Assembly: GCA_017431745.1 (NCBI GenBank)
Contig: JAFRKK010000002.1
Coordinates: forward strand, 16,598-80,597
Direction: 5' to 3'
From: Candidatus Saccharimonadota bacterium
GTDB taxonomy: Bacteria > Patescibacteriota > Saccharimonadia > Saccharimonadales > Saccharimonadaceae
Length of the DNA: 64,000 nucleotides
Notes under the pieces: generated by a model
What the model saw: the letters and a program-made list of their open reading frames with translations, nothing else
What the model was told of the DNA's origin: nothing
Database searches by the model: none
Program-made: the position numbers and the translations under genes
In this document: positions 1 to 8,312 of the stretch, piece after piece
Layout: every line of letters starts with the position of its first letter
Numbering within the stretch: position 1 is the stretch's first letter

Positions 1-8
1 ATGGGGTT

Positions 9-503
9 ATGATGGAAGGTAATAGAAAAAATACGCCGCGGGCACTGTTGGTCTTTGGTGCGCCAGCGAGCGGCAAAACAACGTTTGCGGAGAAATTCGC
101 GAAAAAATTTGGGTTGGCAAGTTATGATTTAAAAACATTAATGGAAGAATACGATTTTACGTATGACATGATTATGGTGCTAGTAGAACAGATTTTGAAA
201 ACAGGACAAACAATACTGATTGAGGGCGCGATTGATACCGAAAAAGAGCGGGCGGAAATGCGTAATTTGGCCAGAAAGTACGGTTATGAACCGGCTTTAA
301 TTTGGGTGCAGACAGATACGAACACGATTCGGCAACGGTTGAAATCACAATATAGAAGCGTAGCAAAGGCAAAAACGGCTTATGATAAGGCTGTGGCGGA
401 GATGGAAGCGCCAACGGACATCGAACACCCGATTATTTTATCTGGAAAGCATACGTTCGAAACTCAAACTAAGCATGTGATTGCCGGCTTAGCGGACCTG
501 TAA
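9..503 (+). CDS. P-loop kinase-like ATPase (AAA_33 type)
   Basis: This is a 164-residue cytoplasmic protein with a Walker A motif GAPASGKT at residues 17-24 directly after a hydrophobic strand, and a region LIEGAIDT near residue 70 that fits the second strand of nucleoside or zeta-toxin-like kinases. The size and layout fit small ATP-dependent kinases that phosphorylate a nucleotide, an RNA end or a small metabolite; the substrate cannot be told. Two ATG codons (9 and 12) are possible starts. The next gene begins 2 bp after its stop, so both are likely co-transcribed. No antitoxin-like partner is visible, so a toxin role is not supported. Confidence 0.6.
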   Translation: MMEGNRKNTPRALLVFGAPASGKTTFAEKFAKKFGLASYDLKTLMEEYDFTYDMIMVLVEQILKTGQTILIEGAIDTEKERAEMRNLARKYGYEPALIWVQTDTNTIRQRLKSQYRSVAKAKTAYDKAVAEMEAPTDIEHPIILSGKHTFETQTKHVIAGLADL

Positions 504-504
504 G

Positions 505-1050
505 ATGATAATTAAAGACGCCGAATTTGGCGAGGTGCTAGTGCGAAAAAACGCCTTATCGCGTGGGGTGAGATTTTCGATTTCTACTTCGGGGCGTTTG
601 CAGATGAGTGTGCCAAAATATACTTCAGATTTTTTGGCGAAGAGATTTTTGAATACTAATCGTAAGATGATTCGTGAAAAATTACCGATAAAAAATCCAA
701 AAGAGCAGAAAGCGCGAGACTATCAGAAAAAGTTATTAATGAAAAAGGCGCGGGAATATTTACCTTATCGATTGGAATATTATGCTAAATTATACGGTTA
801 TTCATACAGTAAATGTAGGTTGTCGCACGCGAACACTAGATGGGGGTCGTGTTCATCGAATAAAACAATATCGCTAAATATTGGGCTGATGAAAGTACCG
901 GAAGTACTGAGAGATTATGTGATTTTACATGAATTGGCGCATCTTAACCACATGGATCATTCGAAAGCTTTTTGGGCGGAGGTAGGACTACATGATAAAA
1001 ATTATAAAAATCATGAAAAAAAGTTAAAGAATTTTAATCCTGGCTTATAA
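505..1050 (+). CDS. YgjP/WLM-type metallopeptidase (DUF45)
   Basis: This 181-residue protein has the zinc protease motif HELAH at residues 142-146, further His residues (149, 152) just after it, and the WGSCS segment near residue 113 that is typical of the YgjP (DUF45) family. It lacks a signal peptide and is probably a cytoplasmic zinc peptidase; family members sit with restriction or stress genes but their substrates are mostly unknown. It follows the kinase by 2 bp, and a promoter for the sortase lies immediately after its stop. Confidence 0.75.
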   Translation: MIIKDAEFGEVLVRKNALSRGVRFSISTSGRLQMSVPKYTSDFLAKRFLNTNRKMIREKLPIKNPKEQKARDYQKKLLMKKAREYLPYRLEYYAKLYGYSYSKCRLSHANTRWGSCSSNKTISLNIGLMKVPEVLRDYVILHELAHLNHMDHSKAFWAEVGLHDKNYKNHEKKLKNFNPGL

Positions 1051-1056
1051 TTCTTA

Positions 1057-1081
1057 TGTTATAATTAATACATAAGGAGGA
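1057..1081 (+). promoter_or_regulatory. Extended -10 promoter and Shine-Dalgarno of sortase gene
   Basis: TGTTATAAT (1057-1065) is an extended -10 box without an obvious -35. AAGGAGGA (1074-1081) is a strong Shine-Dalgarno 4-5 nt before the GTG start at 1086, so this transcript has a short leader, unlike most first genes in this window. Confidence 0.7.
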
Positions 1082-1085
1082 GAGT

Positions 1086-1577
1086 GTGGAATTAAAAAAG
1101 CACCTAAATCTGCGTTTTGTTTTCGTAGGATTATATTTAGTGGCGTTTTTGGCTTTTTTGATATATGGTCTACAGCCGGCAGAGGCAGTTGAGGCATATG
1201 TGATTGGTTCTAAACTAAAAATCCCGAGCATTGGCCTGAACACTGACGTAACAAAATTGGAATTAACGGAAAATGGTTTGAAAACGCCAGATACTATCGT
1301 GGGGAGTTATTCGAGATTTGAAAATAAAACTTTGCTGATTGGTCATTCTACGACAATCTTCAATAACTTAAAAGATGTAAAGCTTAGTGATAAGATTGAA
1401 TATAATAATACAACTTATGAAGTAAAAACGATTGACATGTTGGCAAAGGACAAGATTGATATGGATAAGCTACTAAAAACTAGCCGACAAGATACGGTCG
1501 TAATTATGACTTGCGCTGGAAAACTACTTGACGGTGGTGACGCGACGCATCGATTAATCATAACTGCGACTAGATAA
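1086..1577 (+). CDS. Sortase (class D/E-like transpeptidase)
   Basis: A 163-residue sortase that would join secreted proteins carrying an LPxTG-like tail to an envelope amine. It has one N-terminal membrane segment (about residues 10-28) and the catalytic triad can be read: His87 in IGHST, Cys143 in MTCAG, and Arg156 in HRLIITA, near the C-terminus as in the family. The start is GTG at 1086, chosen because a strong Shine-Dalgarno lies 5 nt upstream; no ATG fits. The last codons and the stop lie inside the left arm of the palindromic element at 1566-1682. A possible substrate in this window is the cutinase-VWA protein ending APNTGKN (58323-60002), although its motif is atypical. Confidence 0.85.
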   Translation: MELKKHLNLRFVFVGLYLVAFLAFLIYGLQPAEAVEAYVIGSKLKIPSIGLNTDVTKLELTENGLKTPDTIVGSYSRFENKTLLIGHSTTIFNNLKDVKLSDKIEYNNTTYEVKTIDMLAKDKIDMDKLLKTSRQDTVVIMTCAGKLLDGGDATHRLIITATR

Positions 1578-1682
1578 TATCTATTCGGGGGACGGGTCGC
1601 TCGCTCCCGTCGTCACGGGGCTCGCGCCCTCATTCTCGGTCGTAACCTCCGAAAGCCCCCGAATAGATATTATCCTAGTCGC
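1566..1682 (+). repeat. Palindromic element, type A copy 1
   Basis: Left arm 1566-1591 and right arm 1656-1682 are inverted copies (GCGACTAG, then ATAATATCTATTCGGGGG, with one extra G on the right). They enclose a GC-rich core with CCCGTCGTCACGGG and TCGGTCGTAACCTCCGA. The arms reach into the 3' ends of both convergent genes, so the end of the GH97 gene may be an inverted copy of the sortase gene end. Confidence 0.8.
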
Positions 1683-3634
1683 CTTAGGCTGATTGCGAAA
1701 CCGCCGCCAGGTGCCATGTAGATATCCAGGACGTCGTTTTTGTCGACGTGTTTCTTTTGTTTTACAATACCAAATTGTTCATCACGGTAGTGGGCGGTAT
1801 CAGAGTCAGCATAAATGGCTGCTTCGTAGGCTCCGTCAGGCAAGAAATCCAAATTAAGCTGAATACGACGGCCGGTTTCGTCGGTTACGCCACCGATATA
1901 CCAATCACCGGAATCTCGGTCTTTCCGAGCTACTACATAATATTCGCCAATTTCACCAGCAAGTGGAATGGTTTTCTCAAAATTTGTGGGTACGGAACGA
2001 ATGAATTCAAATTCTTCCGGGAAACGTTCTTCATAAATAAAAGGGCGGTCAGCGGCCATGGTCATACCGGAATAAATTGTCACAAAATAGGCGAGTTGGC
2101 GAGCTAGGGTAGTAGACATTCGTTTGACGCTGTTAGCTAAATCTAGAATGCCCGGCGTATAGTCCATACCACCAGAAAGTAAACGTGTATAGGGAAGATA
2201 GCAAGCGTGTGAAGGGCTGAGAGCGCCCCCTTCGTATTCTTGGCCACGAGCGCCTTCGCGAGATAGGAGATTTGGCCAAGTACGTTCAATACCAGTACCT
2301 TTGATTGGTTCGTGGATATCTAGGCAAATCTTTTTCTGCGCGGCCAGTTCGAGGGTTTTTTGATAGTGATTTACGCCTAGCTGGGAATGATGGAATTCGC
2401 GACGACCATTAATTAACATCATGGAGCCAGCGTAGCCGGTTTTAATATAGTGAACATGGTTCAAGGCATAATAATCATAGGCACTTTCTAGCTGGCGTTC
2501 GTAATTGTCAATAAAACCAACCGTTTCGTGGTGACCGACTAGCTCAATTCCTTTACTATCAGCGTAACGAGCAACTTCTTCAAAATCAAAATCATCAGTT
2601 GCGATGGTGAATTTGTTATGAATGCCATTCTCAAGCCAGTCACCTTCCCAACCTTCGTTCCAACCTTCAATTAAAAGCCCCGAGATGCCTAATCGAACGG
2701 CGGCGTCGATATATTTTTTGGCGTGCTCGGTGGTAGCACCATGACGTTCACCGGGTGCCCAGGTCCATTCGCCTACATACATAGCCCACCAAATACCGAT
2801 GAATTTAAGGGTTTTAACCCAACTAAAATCCATGGCTGGTGGTTCGTTGAGAGCATACATAACACGATTGGTAGTAAGCTCGATTGCGGAATCAGCAATC
2901 ATAATTAAGCGCCAAGGGGTGTTGAATGGCAATCGAACGTGGGCTTTAGTACCGTCGGAAAGTGGCGTGATGTCTGTTTTTAGGGCGCCACGCTCGTTAA
3001 GCTTAATAGTAGCCGAGCCATAATTGTAGAGTGCGGCTTCGTGCAAGGCAAGATAATAGCCGTTGGTGGTTTTAATTGTGAGTGGGGTATGAACAGAGTT
3101 TTTTAGTTCGTGCACCAAGGCGCGTTCGTAATTGTATTCGTAGCGATCAGGTTGGTAGGCTGGAATTTTCCAGGCTAGAGAATTTGGCTCGATATTAAAT
3201 TCCGTCAATTCGTCCTTAATGGTGATTTGACTGAATTTGGGCTGAGGAGGAATTTCATAACGGAAACTCACGGCATTATCAAAAATTCGAAATCTTAGAG
3301 TTAAGATACGCTTGTTATCTTTGGTTTCGGAAAGATAAAAAGCGGATTCAGTATAATCATTATTAATGTAACGCTCTTCGCCCCAGGGGAGTTCAATGAT
3401 TTCGGAATGTTTTTTCTTGTGTTCGCGGATAAGCTTGAAGTTGTTTTGTAATGGGTCTTCGCCACAAATCAAAAAACCAAGATTCGAAGGTTTAATGATA
3501 ATTTTATCGTTTTTGTAGACAGAATAGTAAGGGTGTCCGGACTTGAGTTCAAAATGACATTTGATGCGACCATTTGGCGATAAAATATCACGCGCTACCT
3601 CAGTTTTACCAAAAAGATTTGCCCACTTGAACAT
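1670..3634 (-). CDS. Glycoside hydrolase family 97 (alpha-glucosidase/galactosidase-like)
   Basis: This 654-residue protein has the three-part layout of GH97: an N-terminal beta-sandwich beginning LSPNGRIKCHFEL, a central TIM barrel with GIWWAMYVGEWTW and LIEGWNEGW, and a C-terminal all-beta domain. The barrel carries HEPIKGTG and an E-rich segment (SREGARGQEYEGG) typical of the active site. Family members cleave alpha-linked glucose or galactose; the exact linkage and the inverting or retaining mechanism are not certain here. Unlike many Bacteroidetes GH97 enzymes it has no signal peptide, so it probably acts inside the cell on imported oligosaccharides. The start ATG at 3634 lies 6 nt after TGGTATAAT on the minus strand, so the mRNA is leaderless. 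Its last residues lie in a palindromic element. Confidence 0.85.
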   Translation of the reverse strand: MFKWANLFGKTEVARDILSPNGRIKCHFELKSGHPYYSVYKNDKIIIKPSNLGFLICGEDPLQNNFKLIREHKKKHSEIIELPWGEERYINNDYTESAFYLSETKDNKRILTLRFRIFDNAVSFRYEIPPQPKFSQITIKDELTEFNIEPNSLAWKIPAYQPDRYEYNYERALVHELKNSVHTPLTIKTTNGYYLALHEAALYNYGSATIKLNERGALKTDITPLSDGTKAHVRLPFNTPWRLIMIADSAIELTTNRVMYALNEPPAMDFSWVKTLKFIGIWWAMYVGEWTWAPGERHGATTEHAKKYIDAAVRLGISGLLIEGWNEGWEGDWLENGIHNKFTIATDDFDFEEVARYADSKGIELVGHHETVGFIDNYERQLESAYDYYALNHVHYIKTGYAGSMMLINGRREFHHSQLGVNHYQKTLELAAQKKICLDIHEPIKGTGIERTWPNLLSREGARGQEYEGGALSPSHACYLPYTRLLSGGMDYTPGILDLANSVKRMSTTLARQLAYFVTIYSGMTMAADRPFIYEERFPEEFEFIRSVPTNFEKTIPLAGEIGEYYVVARKDRDSGDWYIGGVTDETGRRIQLNLDFLPDGAYEAAIYADSDTAHYRDEQFGIVKQKKHVDKNDVLDIYMAPGGGFAISLRRLG

Positions 3635-3661
3635 ATTTCGATTATACCATATAATGGTGCT
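3635..3661. promoter_or_regulatory. Divergent back-to-back leaderless promoters
   Basis: The 27-bp gap holds two -10 boxes facing away from each other: TATAAT at 3650-3655 on the plus strand and TATAAT at 3646-3641 on the minus strand (as TGGTATAAT). Each is followed by 6 nt and then the ATG (3662 plus, 3634 minus), which leaves no room for a leader or Shine-Dalgarno. The two -10 boxes are only 3 bp apart, so the two polymerases probably exclude each other. Confidence 0.75.
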
Positions 3662-5152
3662 ATGGGTAGGAACAAACGAAGTAGAGTAAAAACTTTCTTT
3701 TCGATATTTATTATATTTGGGGTGGTGTTTGCGGCCGCGCTATTCGGGATTCAATTTATTACTAAAACTGGGTTTTTCCGTATTCCGGGTGTAGTATATT
3801 ATGACGAAAGCTTGAATGCGGATGAGCTAGCGGTATTAAAGTCGATTTTTACGGAAGAAGTTGATTTAGACAAAGATGTGACAATATCGGCTTATGAAAG
3901 TTTAGAGATGCCAGAGCCGGCAGAAGGGGAATATGTGTATGATGTTTTTGTGCCAGTAACTGATTTTTATAGTACGGATTCCAATATTGATGCGGATGAA
4001 CCATGGAAGCTGTTCGCAGATGCTTATGAAGGTACAGTAGCTCACGAGATGATTTCGATAGATGATTTAGATTTTGCCAAAAAACTACTGAGCATTAACG
4101 GGAGCTATTATTTGGATGATTTTGATAAAGGCGCGGTGTTTAGGGTAATAAAATTTGATTCTGAGAAATATGATGAGGAAATTAAGCCACTAGTAAATGA
4201 TAGTTTCACAAAGAGTTATCCAGAAAAAGAATCAGTGTTGACCTTGGCACAAACTGGTGTAACGGCGCTTTCGCGTGGGATGAACCGAAAATTAGCCCAA
4301 GTGGGCGACGCGAGATATTTTAGCGAAAAGATTACTGGGTTTTTGTCTGGATTTGATTTAACGCATACTTCGAATGAATCATCGTTTACAAGTTTTGCGA
4401 CAAGTGACAATATTTGTTCAGACCCGCGTTTTATTGACACCTTAACAGCGATTGGGTTAGATATTGTGGAATTAACAGGCAATCATAACGAGGATTGTGG
4501 TGATGAAGCGGCGCGCAATAGCATTGATATTTATAATGAAAAAGGCATTCGCACTGTGGGTGGTGGCAAGACTGCAGAGGAAGCCGCTTTGCCGTTGAAT
4601 ATCGACGAGAAAGGGAGCAACATTACATTCTTAGCCTATAACCAATCTACTGGCGGAGCGACGTTAGACAATACGCCGGGGGCAAACCAATATTATGAAG
4701 AGAATGCGGCAGCTGAGATTAGTGCCGCTAAAGAGCGTGGCGATTTCGTGATTGTGGATGTTCAATACTATGAATGTAGCGCCTATGCTTCAGAATATGA
4801 AGACCCGACTTGTGATGCAGCAAATTCTGCCGCCGGTGACCAGGTAGGGTTCTTCCGTCACCTGATTGATTTAGGTGCAGATATGGTAGTGGGGACTTCT
4901 GCCCACCAGCCACAAACTTTTGAATTATATGGTGATGGTGTAATATATTATGGTTTAGGAAACTTGTTCTTTGACCAAGTTTGGTGGCCGGGGACTACTA
5001 GGAGTTTAGTTTTAGTAAACTACTTCTATAGGGATAAATTGCTCCAGACTAAAATTGTACCAACTGTATATGGACCTGAGATGCAAACTAAGCTGTTAGA
5101 TGAGGAGACTAGCAAATGGTTCCTACAAAGGTTAATAAACGTAAAGCCGTAA
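3662..5152 (+). CDS. CapA-like metallophosphatase-fold membrane protein
   Basis: This 496-residue protein has an N-terminal membrane anchor (about residues 10-30), a unique domain of about 160 residues, and a C-terminal CapA (poly-gamma-glutamate synthesis) domain. Recognisable CapA blocks are LTGNHNEDCG (family: NNH.xDxG), GTSAHQPQTFELYGDGVI and YYGLGNLFFDQ. Earlier family motifs are changed: the usual GD metal-ligand motif reads TGVTALSR and the NLE motif reads SNESS, so classical two-metal catalysis is doubtful. It most likely acts on the outside of the membrane in envelope polymer handling. The start is leaderless, with TATAAT 6 nt upstream. The next gene starts inside its 3' end. Confidence 0.7.
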   Translation: MGRNKRSRVKTFFSIFIIFGVVFAAALFGIQFITKTGFFRIPGVVYYDESLNADELAVLKSIFTEEVDLDKDVTISAYESLEMPEPAEGEYVYDVFVPVTDFYSTDSNIDADEPWKLFADAYEGTVAHEMISIDDLDFAKKLLSINGSYYLDDFDKGAVFRVIKFDSEKYDEEIKPLVNDSFTKSYPEKESVLTLAQTGVTALSRGMNRKLAQVGDARYFSEKITGFLSGFDLTHTSNESSFTSFATSDNICSDPRFIDTLTAIGLDIVELTGNHNEDCGDEAARNSIDIYNEKGIRTVGGGKTAEEAALPLNIDEKGSNITFLAYNQSTGGATLDNTPGANQYYEENAAAEISAAKERGDFVIVDVQYYECSAYASEYEDPTCDAANSAAGDQVGFFRHLIDLGADMVVGTSAHQPQTFELYGDGVIYYGLGNLFFDQVWWPGTTRSLVLVNYFYRDKLLQTKIVPTVYGPEMQTKLLDEETSKWFLQRLINVKP

Positions 5153-6066
5153 AAAGAACGGTGCTTCGAAATACCCTCAAGATTGCTGTCTTAGTCGCTG
5201 TCTTTGCGGTTGGCGCTGTCGGTGTTTATTTCGCAATTTCATATTTTTTAACTAAAAACTCTCCTATTGAAGCTGAGAGCACAGCAGTAGAATTAGCACC
5301 GGAGCCCGAACCGGAGCCGGAGCCGGTGGTGGTTTTGCCGGACAAAATTGATTTCCAGCCAGTAGTTGACGGTTGGGTTGGCGGTGCCGGCGGAAATAAA
5401 AGCGTATTGATATATGATCTAGAGCGTAATGAGGTAGTCGGTGCGTATAATGCGACGGAAAATTATAATACGGCTTCGCTTTATAAACTCTTTGTGGTGT
5501 ATGAAGGATATCGCCGGGTACAATCTGGAGAATGGCAAGCAAGTGACCCGGCAGGCTCTACCGGTTACACTATTTTAAAATGTTTGGATCTTGCTATCCG
5601 GGAGTCGTATTCGCCTTGTGCGGAGACTTTATGGGCGATGATTGGGCGCCAAGAATTAACCACTATTATTGAGGACGATTTTGGAATCACTAATTCTGAT
5701 ATTGAGAGCCTGATTTCCAATCCTGAAGATATTATGAAAATGATGAAAATATTTTATGAACATAAAGATGTGACAGATGAAAATTTGATTGCAACAATGA
5801 AGGATTCTTTTTTAACTCAGCCGCCAACGACTTATAATTGGCGACAAGGGTTACCGAGTGGTTTTACAAAGGCCAATGTGTATAATAAAGTCGGTTGGGA
5901 CTATAATCCGGATGCGAGAGTATGGAACATTTATCATGATGCGGCAATAGTAGAATTTCCTGATAAAAATCGCCATTACATAGTGGTGGTGATGACTAAT
6001 CAGGTGCCGTATCAAAAAAACACAGCCCTGGGCAGGGATATAGAAGAAAAGTTTTATGCGAATTAG
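5116..6066 (+). CDS. Serine hydrolase, class A beta-lactamase-like
   Basis: This 316-residue protein has one membrane segment (about residues 20-44), a Pro-Glu repeat linker (62-70), and a penicillin-binding/beta-lactamase fold. The catalytic SxxK is Ser121-Leu-Tyr-Lys124 (ASLYKLF); ESYSPCAE near residue 160 stands at the place of the SDN motif and NKVGWD stands at the KTG motif. It is anchored outside the membrane and could be a D,D-peptidase-like enzyme or a lactamase homologue; the odd second and third motifs argue against calling it an antibiotic-resistance enzyme. The start at 5116 overlaps the CapA-like gene by 37 nt, suggesting coupled translation. Confidence 0.7.
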   Translation: MVPTKVNKRKAVKRTVLRNTLKIAVLVAVFAVGAVGVYFAISYFLTKNSPIEAESTAVELAPEPEPEPEPVVVLPDKIDFQPVVDGWVGGAGGNKSVLIYDLERNEVVGAYNATENYNTASLYKLFVVYEGYRRVQSGEWQASDPAGSTGYTILKCLDLAIRESYSPCAETLWAMIGRQELTTIIEDDFGITNSDIESLISNPEDIMKMMKIFYEHKDVTDENLIATMKDSFLTQPPTTYNWRQGLPSGFTKANVYNKVGWDYNPDARVWNIYHDAAIVEFPDKNRHYIVVVMTNQVPYQKNTALGRDIEEKFYAN

Positions 6067-6078
6067 GGGGTGCTGAGA

Positions 6079-7641
6079 TTAACGAGAAAAGTTGTTTCTT
6101 TCCTTCCCGACCGTAGTGGTGATGCCGGAAATAGTGAAGGAGGTGTATTCTTCATCGTTTAGGTATAGAATGTAGGTTTCGCCAAATTGAAGTTTGGGGG
6201 AACCAAAGGCGAGATGAGAGAATTGTTTACTAGAATCGTGTTCTATGATTATGTTACCCGCGGAATCTTTGATTTTGAGGTTGGTATTAGCTGGTTGAAT
6301 AGCGGTAAGAAAAATGCTGATGTTAAGAACATTAGAAGTACTGCCAAGATTTCCTGCCATACCGGATGAGCCGATGGCAAGGACTTCACCACCATTCATT
6401 ACAATACCCATGCCGGAATCGAGGGCGCCATTGCCATTATTGGTGGGGCCGTCTACTATGGTAGAGCCACCGTTGAAATAAAGCCAGCCGTTGCTATCTA
6501 CTCCATCACCAGTAGAATTAATATAAACGTTGCCGCCATTGATAGTAAGGATGCAGTTTTCATCGGCATCGAAGGGATTGGCCCCGGGACGATTTTTGCT
6601 AGATTCATCGGCGCCGCCACCAGCGTTAATACCATCATCGTTGGTGATGAGGCTGATGTCGCCATCGTTAATGGTGACAACTTGGGCTTCTAGTCCTTCG
6701 TAAGCCTTGGCAATATGGATATCGCCGCCATCGATAATTAATTCACGATTGGCATGAATACCGTCGTCACCGGAAGTAAGATTAATTTGACCATTAGTTA
6801 TGCCAACGTAAATGTCGGAATGGATAGCGTCGTCATAAGAGCTAATAGAGTAGTTGCCGCCTTGGATTAAAACAGTCTTGACGGATTTGATGGCTTTTGC
6901 TGCTTCGGACGTGAGATTAAAGTTGCCATTCTCAATCAAAACAAAACCTTTACCGGTGTCGATATCGTTGGTGGATTTTATACAATCGGCACTAGAGTTA
7001 ATTATAAAATTGCCGTTTACAATATAGACGGAATCTTTGCCGCGGATGGCATCGTCATTAGCATCAAGCACGTATGTCCCGGAATTGAATTTGACGTCGT
7101 CTTTGCCGACGATGGCGTCCTGGTAATTACCCGTGAGGGCCAATGTACCCTCGCCCTGGAAGGTGAGGTCGGATTTACTATAAATGGCTCCAGTGATATC
7201 TTCGTTATATTCTTCACTATACTTAGAGCTGTCGGATAGATTGTTTTCTCCCGCCAGTTCAATTACTGTTTCATCGGCATCATTAATGATGATTGCTGGG
7301 CCATCCGGGCTAACAATAGTGACATCGTTTAAAACTAGCTTCACTTCGCCGTTAGGAGCTTGAACTTTGATATTGCCGTCAATTAGAGTGCCAGTAAGCT
7401 GATAAGTGCCCGACTGAGTGATGGTGAGCGGTTCAGTTAAATTAATATCATAAGTAGGATACTGACCCCAATTGATTTTAAGGTCGCCGTTGTCGATATC
7501 GAGAGCGTTTGCAAGTTTGGTGCTATCTTCCGCTGGATAGTTATTATTAATAATAACTGCCGCAATGACTAATGGAACTAGAATTATAACAACAATCAAC
7601 CATCGCAAATCTGGGCGAGGTCGCGTGCGGACGTCGGCCAT
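6079..7641 (-). CDS. Carbohydrate-binding beta-helix protein (Cthe_2159/DUF4353 type)
   Basis: This 520-residue protein has an N-terminal membrane anchor (about residues 14-32) and a long right-handed beta-helix. The helix is built from turns such as DDAIRGKDS, DDAIHSD, DDGIHANRE and DDGINAG, each with acidic DD(A/G)I pairs likely to bind Ca2+. This is the pattern of Cthe_2159, a pectin-binding protein family. It is the last gene of a three-gene minus-strand operon with DUF4956 and VTC-domain genes, a widespread gene set (often also with CotH) of unknown joint role. Its ATG shares one base with the stop of the DUF4956 gene, with AGGAGA as ribosome binding site. Likely displayed outside the membrane. 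Confidence 0.8.
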   Translation of the reverse strand: MADVRTRPRPDLRWLIVVIILVPLVIAAVIINNNYPAEDSTKLANALDIDNGDLKINWGQYPTYDINLTEPLTITQSGTYQLTGTLIDGNIKVQAPNGEVKLVLNDVTIVSPDGPAIIINDADETVIELAGENNLSDSSKYSEEYNEDITGAIYSKSDLTFQGEGTLALTGNYQDAIVGKDDVKFNSGTYVLDANDDAIRGKDSVYIVNGNFIINSSADCIKSTNDIDTGKGFVLIENGNFNLTSEAAKAIKSVKTVLIQGGNYSISSYDDAIHSDIYVGITNGQINLTSGDDGIHANRELIIDGGDIHIAKAYEGLEAQVVTINDGDISLITNDDGINAGGGADESSKNRPGANPFDADENCILTINGGNVYINSTGDGVDSNGWLYFNGGSTIVDGPTNNGNGALDSGMGIVMNGGEVLAIGSSGMAGNLGSTSNVLNISIFLTAIQPANTNLKIKDSAGNIIIEHDSSKQFSHLAFGSPKLQFGETYILYLNDEEYTSFTISGITTTVGKERNNFSR

Positions 7642-8312
7642 TATATCTCCTCTTCACAAAGTGGCTCGGAGAGTAAAACTTTAAGGTTACAATTTTTGAC
7701 ACGAATTTCGTCGAGGAATTCTTTTTCTTTGACGCCATGTTTTAATTTGACATCGTAAGTAAGTTTATAAAGTGAGCCCATATTCATGGTTTTCATTTTG
7801 ACTAGGTTAGTTTTGGTGGTGTATTTTTTGAAGGTATCTGCAAAAACATCCTCGTAGTCGAGATCTTCTGGGATAACAACCTTAAGGACGCGTTCGCGGC
7901 GGTTAGGCTCGAGGATATTGGTGTAAGAGAAGAAGACAATCGCAACGATGCCAATCGCAGTGATAACAGCGGCAAAGAGAGCATGGCCCATACCAAGCGC
8001 TAAGCCGACCATCATGGCAAAAAAGATAGAGAGGAGGTCCTTAGCGCGACCGCGAATTGAACGAAAACGAATCAGCGAAAACGCACCGAGGATAGCGATA
8101 GAAGTACCAAGGCTACCGTTAATCATAATCATAACGGCCATCACTAGGAGTGGCAAGACCGTGAGGGTGATGAGAAAACCTTTGGTGGTTTGTGAGGTTT
8201 TCATATGGGTAATAGCGATAGCTAGCCCAAGCGCCAACGACACACCGGCGCAAATTAGGATAGTTTTAATGTCCATGCCGACCGCTGTATTATCGAAAAT
8301 TGTATTAAACAT
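7641..8312 (-). CDS. DUF4956 integral membrane protein
   Basis: This 223-residue protein has four membrane segments in its first 140 residues, with the conserved SLIRFRSIRGRAKD segment between the second and third, followed by a cytoplasmic domain of about 80 residues (VLKVVIPEDLDYEDVF onward) like the DUF4956 family. The family is found beside VTC polyphosphate-polymerase-like genes. It may form a channel or a membrane partner for the VTC protein; no biochemical role is established. The ribosome binding site GAAAGGA precedes ATG 8312, and the gene overlaps the VTC gene by 8 nt. Confidence 0.8.
   Translation of the reverse strand: MFNTIFDNTAVGMDIKTILICAGVSLALGLAIAITHMKTSQTTKGFLITLTVLPLLVMAVMIMINGSLGTSIAILGAFSLIRFRSIRGRAKDLLSIFFAMMVGLALGMGHALFAAVITAIGIVAIVFFSYTNILEPNRRERVLKVVIPEDLDYEDVFADTFKKYTTKTNLVKMKTMNMGSLYKLTYDVKLKHGVKEKEFLDEIRVKNCNLKVLLSEPLCEEEI

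Noticed and set aside
1748..2107. Plus-strand ORF within the GH97 gene
   Set aside because: It is antisense to conserved GH97 coding sequence and lacks a promoter or ribosome binding site.
5116..6066. Antibiotic-resistance beta-lactamase
   Set aside because: Only the SxxK motif is clear; the second and third motifs differ from true class A enzymes.
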